The position numbers and the translations under genes are program-made. The notes beneath the pieces were generated by a model that had not been told where the DNA came from, did no database searches, and was given only the letters and a program-made list of their open reading frames with translations. Below, in pieces: positions 5,913 to 5,959 of a stretch of 5,959 nt of DNA; positions within the stretch are counted from its first letter, which is position 1, and every line of letters starts with the position of its first letter. This stretch comes from an uncultured Oscillospiraceae bacterium (GTDB taxonomy: Bacteria; Bacillota; Clostridia; Oscillospirales; Oscillospiraceae), in assembly GCA_934569215.1 (NCBI GenBank), contig CAKTKF010000087.1, forward strand, positions 1 through 5,959, given 5' to 3'.

Positions 5913-5919
5913 GAGGTGG
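5913..5919 (+). promoter_or_regulatory. Ribosome binding site of the downstream gene
   Basis: GAGGTGG directly follows the oppC stop and lies 5 nt before the ATG at 5925, supporting that start. Confidence 0.7.
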
Positions 5920-5924
5920 CGCGA

Positions 5925-5959
5925 ATGGATAATCAAAAAGTATTGCTGTCCGTTGAGAA
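5925..5959 (+). CDS. oppD: Start of the next operon gene, probably the peptide transporter ATPase OppD/AmiE (3' end outside window)
   Basis: Only 11 complete codons are visible: MDNQKVLLSVE, followed by two bases of codon 12. The short polar start leading into a beta strand (VLLSVE) is how OppD-type ATPases begin, before the Walker A region. Its place 12 bp behind oppC, with a good ribosome binding site, fits the oppABCDF order. No ATPase motif is inside the window, so the call rests on context. Confidence 0.65.
   Translation, partial: MDNQKVLLSVE

Noticed and set aside
5202..5936. 244-codon minus-strand open frame opposite oppC
   Set aside because: Same antisense effect: Gly/His/Asp-rich low complexity, no motif, opposite a well-supported gene.

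Overview
The window looks like chromosomal DNA of a gut-type, moderately GC-rich Clostridia (Oscillospiraceae/Ruminococcaceae-like). The evidence is GC-rich third codon positions, Gram-positive style Shine-Dalgarno sites, an AT-rich sigma-A promoter, a lipoprotein signal peptide with an LAAC lipobox, and permeases closest in layout to the Firmicutes Ami/Opp oligopeptide system. This is inferred from sequence character only; no database search was possible.

Layout, all on the + strand: (1) 2-370, the 3' end of an unrelated gene cut by the window edge. (2) 371-718, an intergenic region with a near-consensus sigma-A promoter (527-555) and a leader of about 157 nt with three or four hairpins, one terminator-like. 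(3) 719-2923, a 734-aa oligopeptide-binding lipoprotein (oppA). (4) 2924-3338, a 415-bp non-coding gap filled with hairpins, including a 12- to 15-bp hairpin behind oppA and a 97-bp element with 16-bp perfect inverted repeats. (5) 3339-4916 oppB and 4923-5912 oppC, two ABC permease subunits 6 bp apart. (6) 5925 to the window end, the first 11 codons of a further gene, most likely the OppD ATPase.

Together these are the front of an oligopeptide import operon. The lipoprotein captures peptides outside the cell, OppB/OppC form the channel, and the ATPases downstream drive uptake. OppB has a very large extracytoplasmic insertion between TM1 and TM2, the AmiC type of Streptococcus rather than the short OppB of E. 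coli.

The main find is the binding protein. Its residues ~55-183 resemble the C-terminal segment of AmiA/AliA-type binding proteins. The usual N-terminal start of the fold begins only at ~188-200, and the chain ends right after the GWGPDY...TYLD motif, where a normal protein would continue for about 120-150 residues. This is best explained as a natural circular permutation that moves the membrane tether to a different point of the fold.
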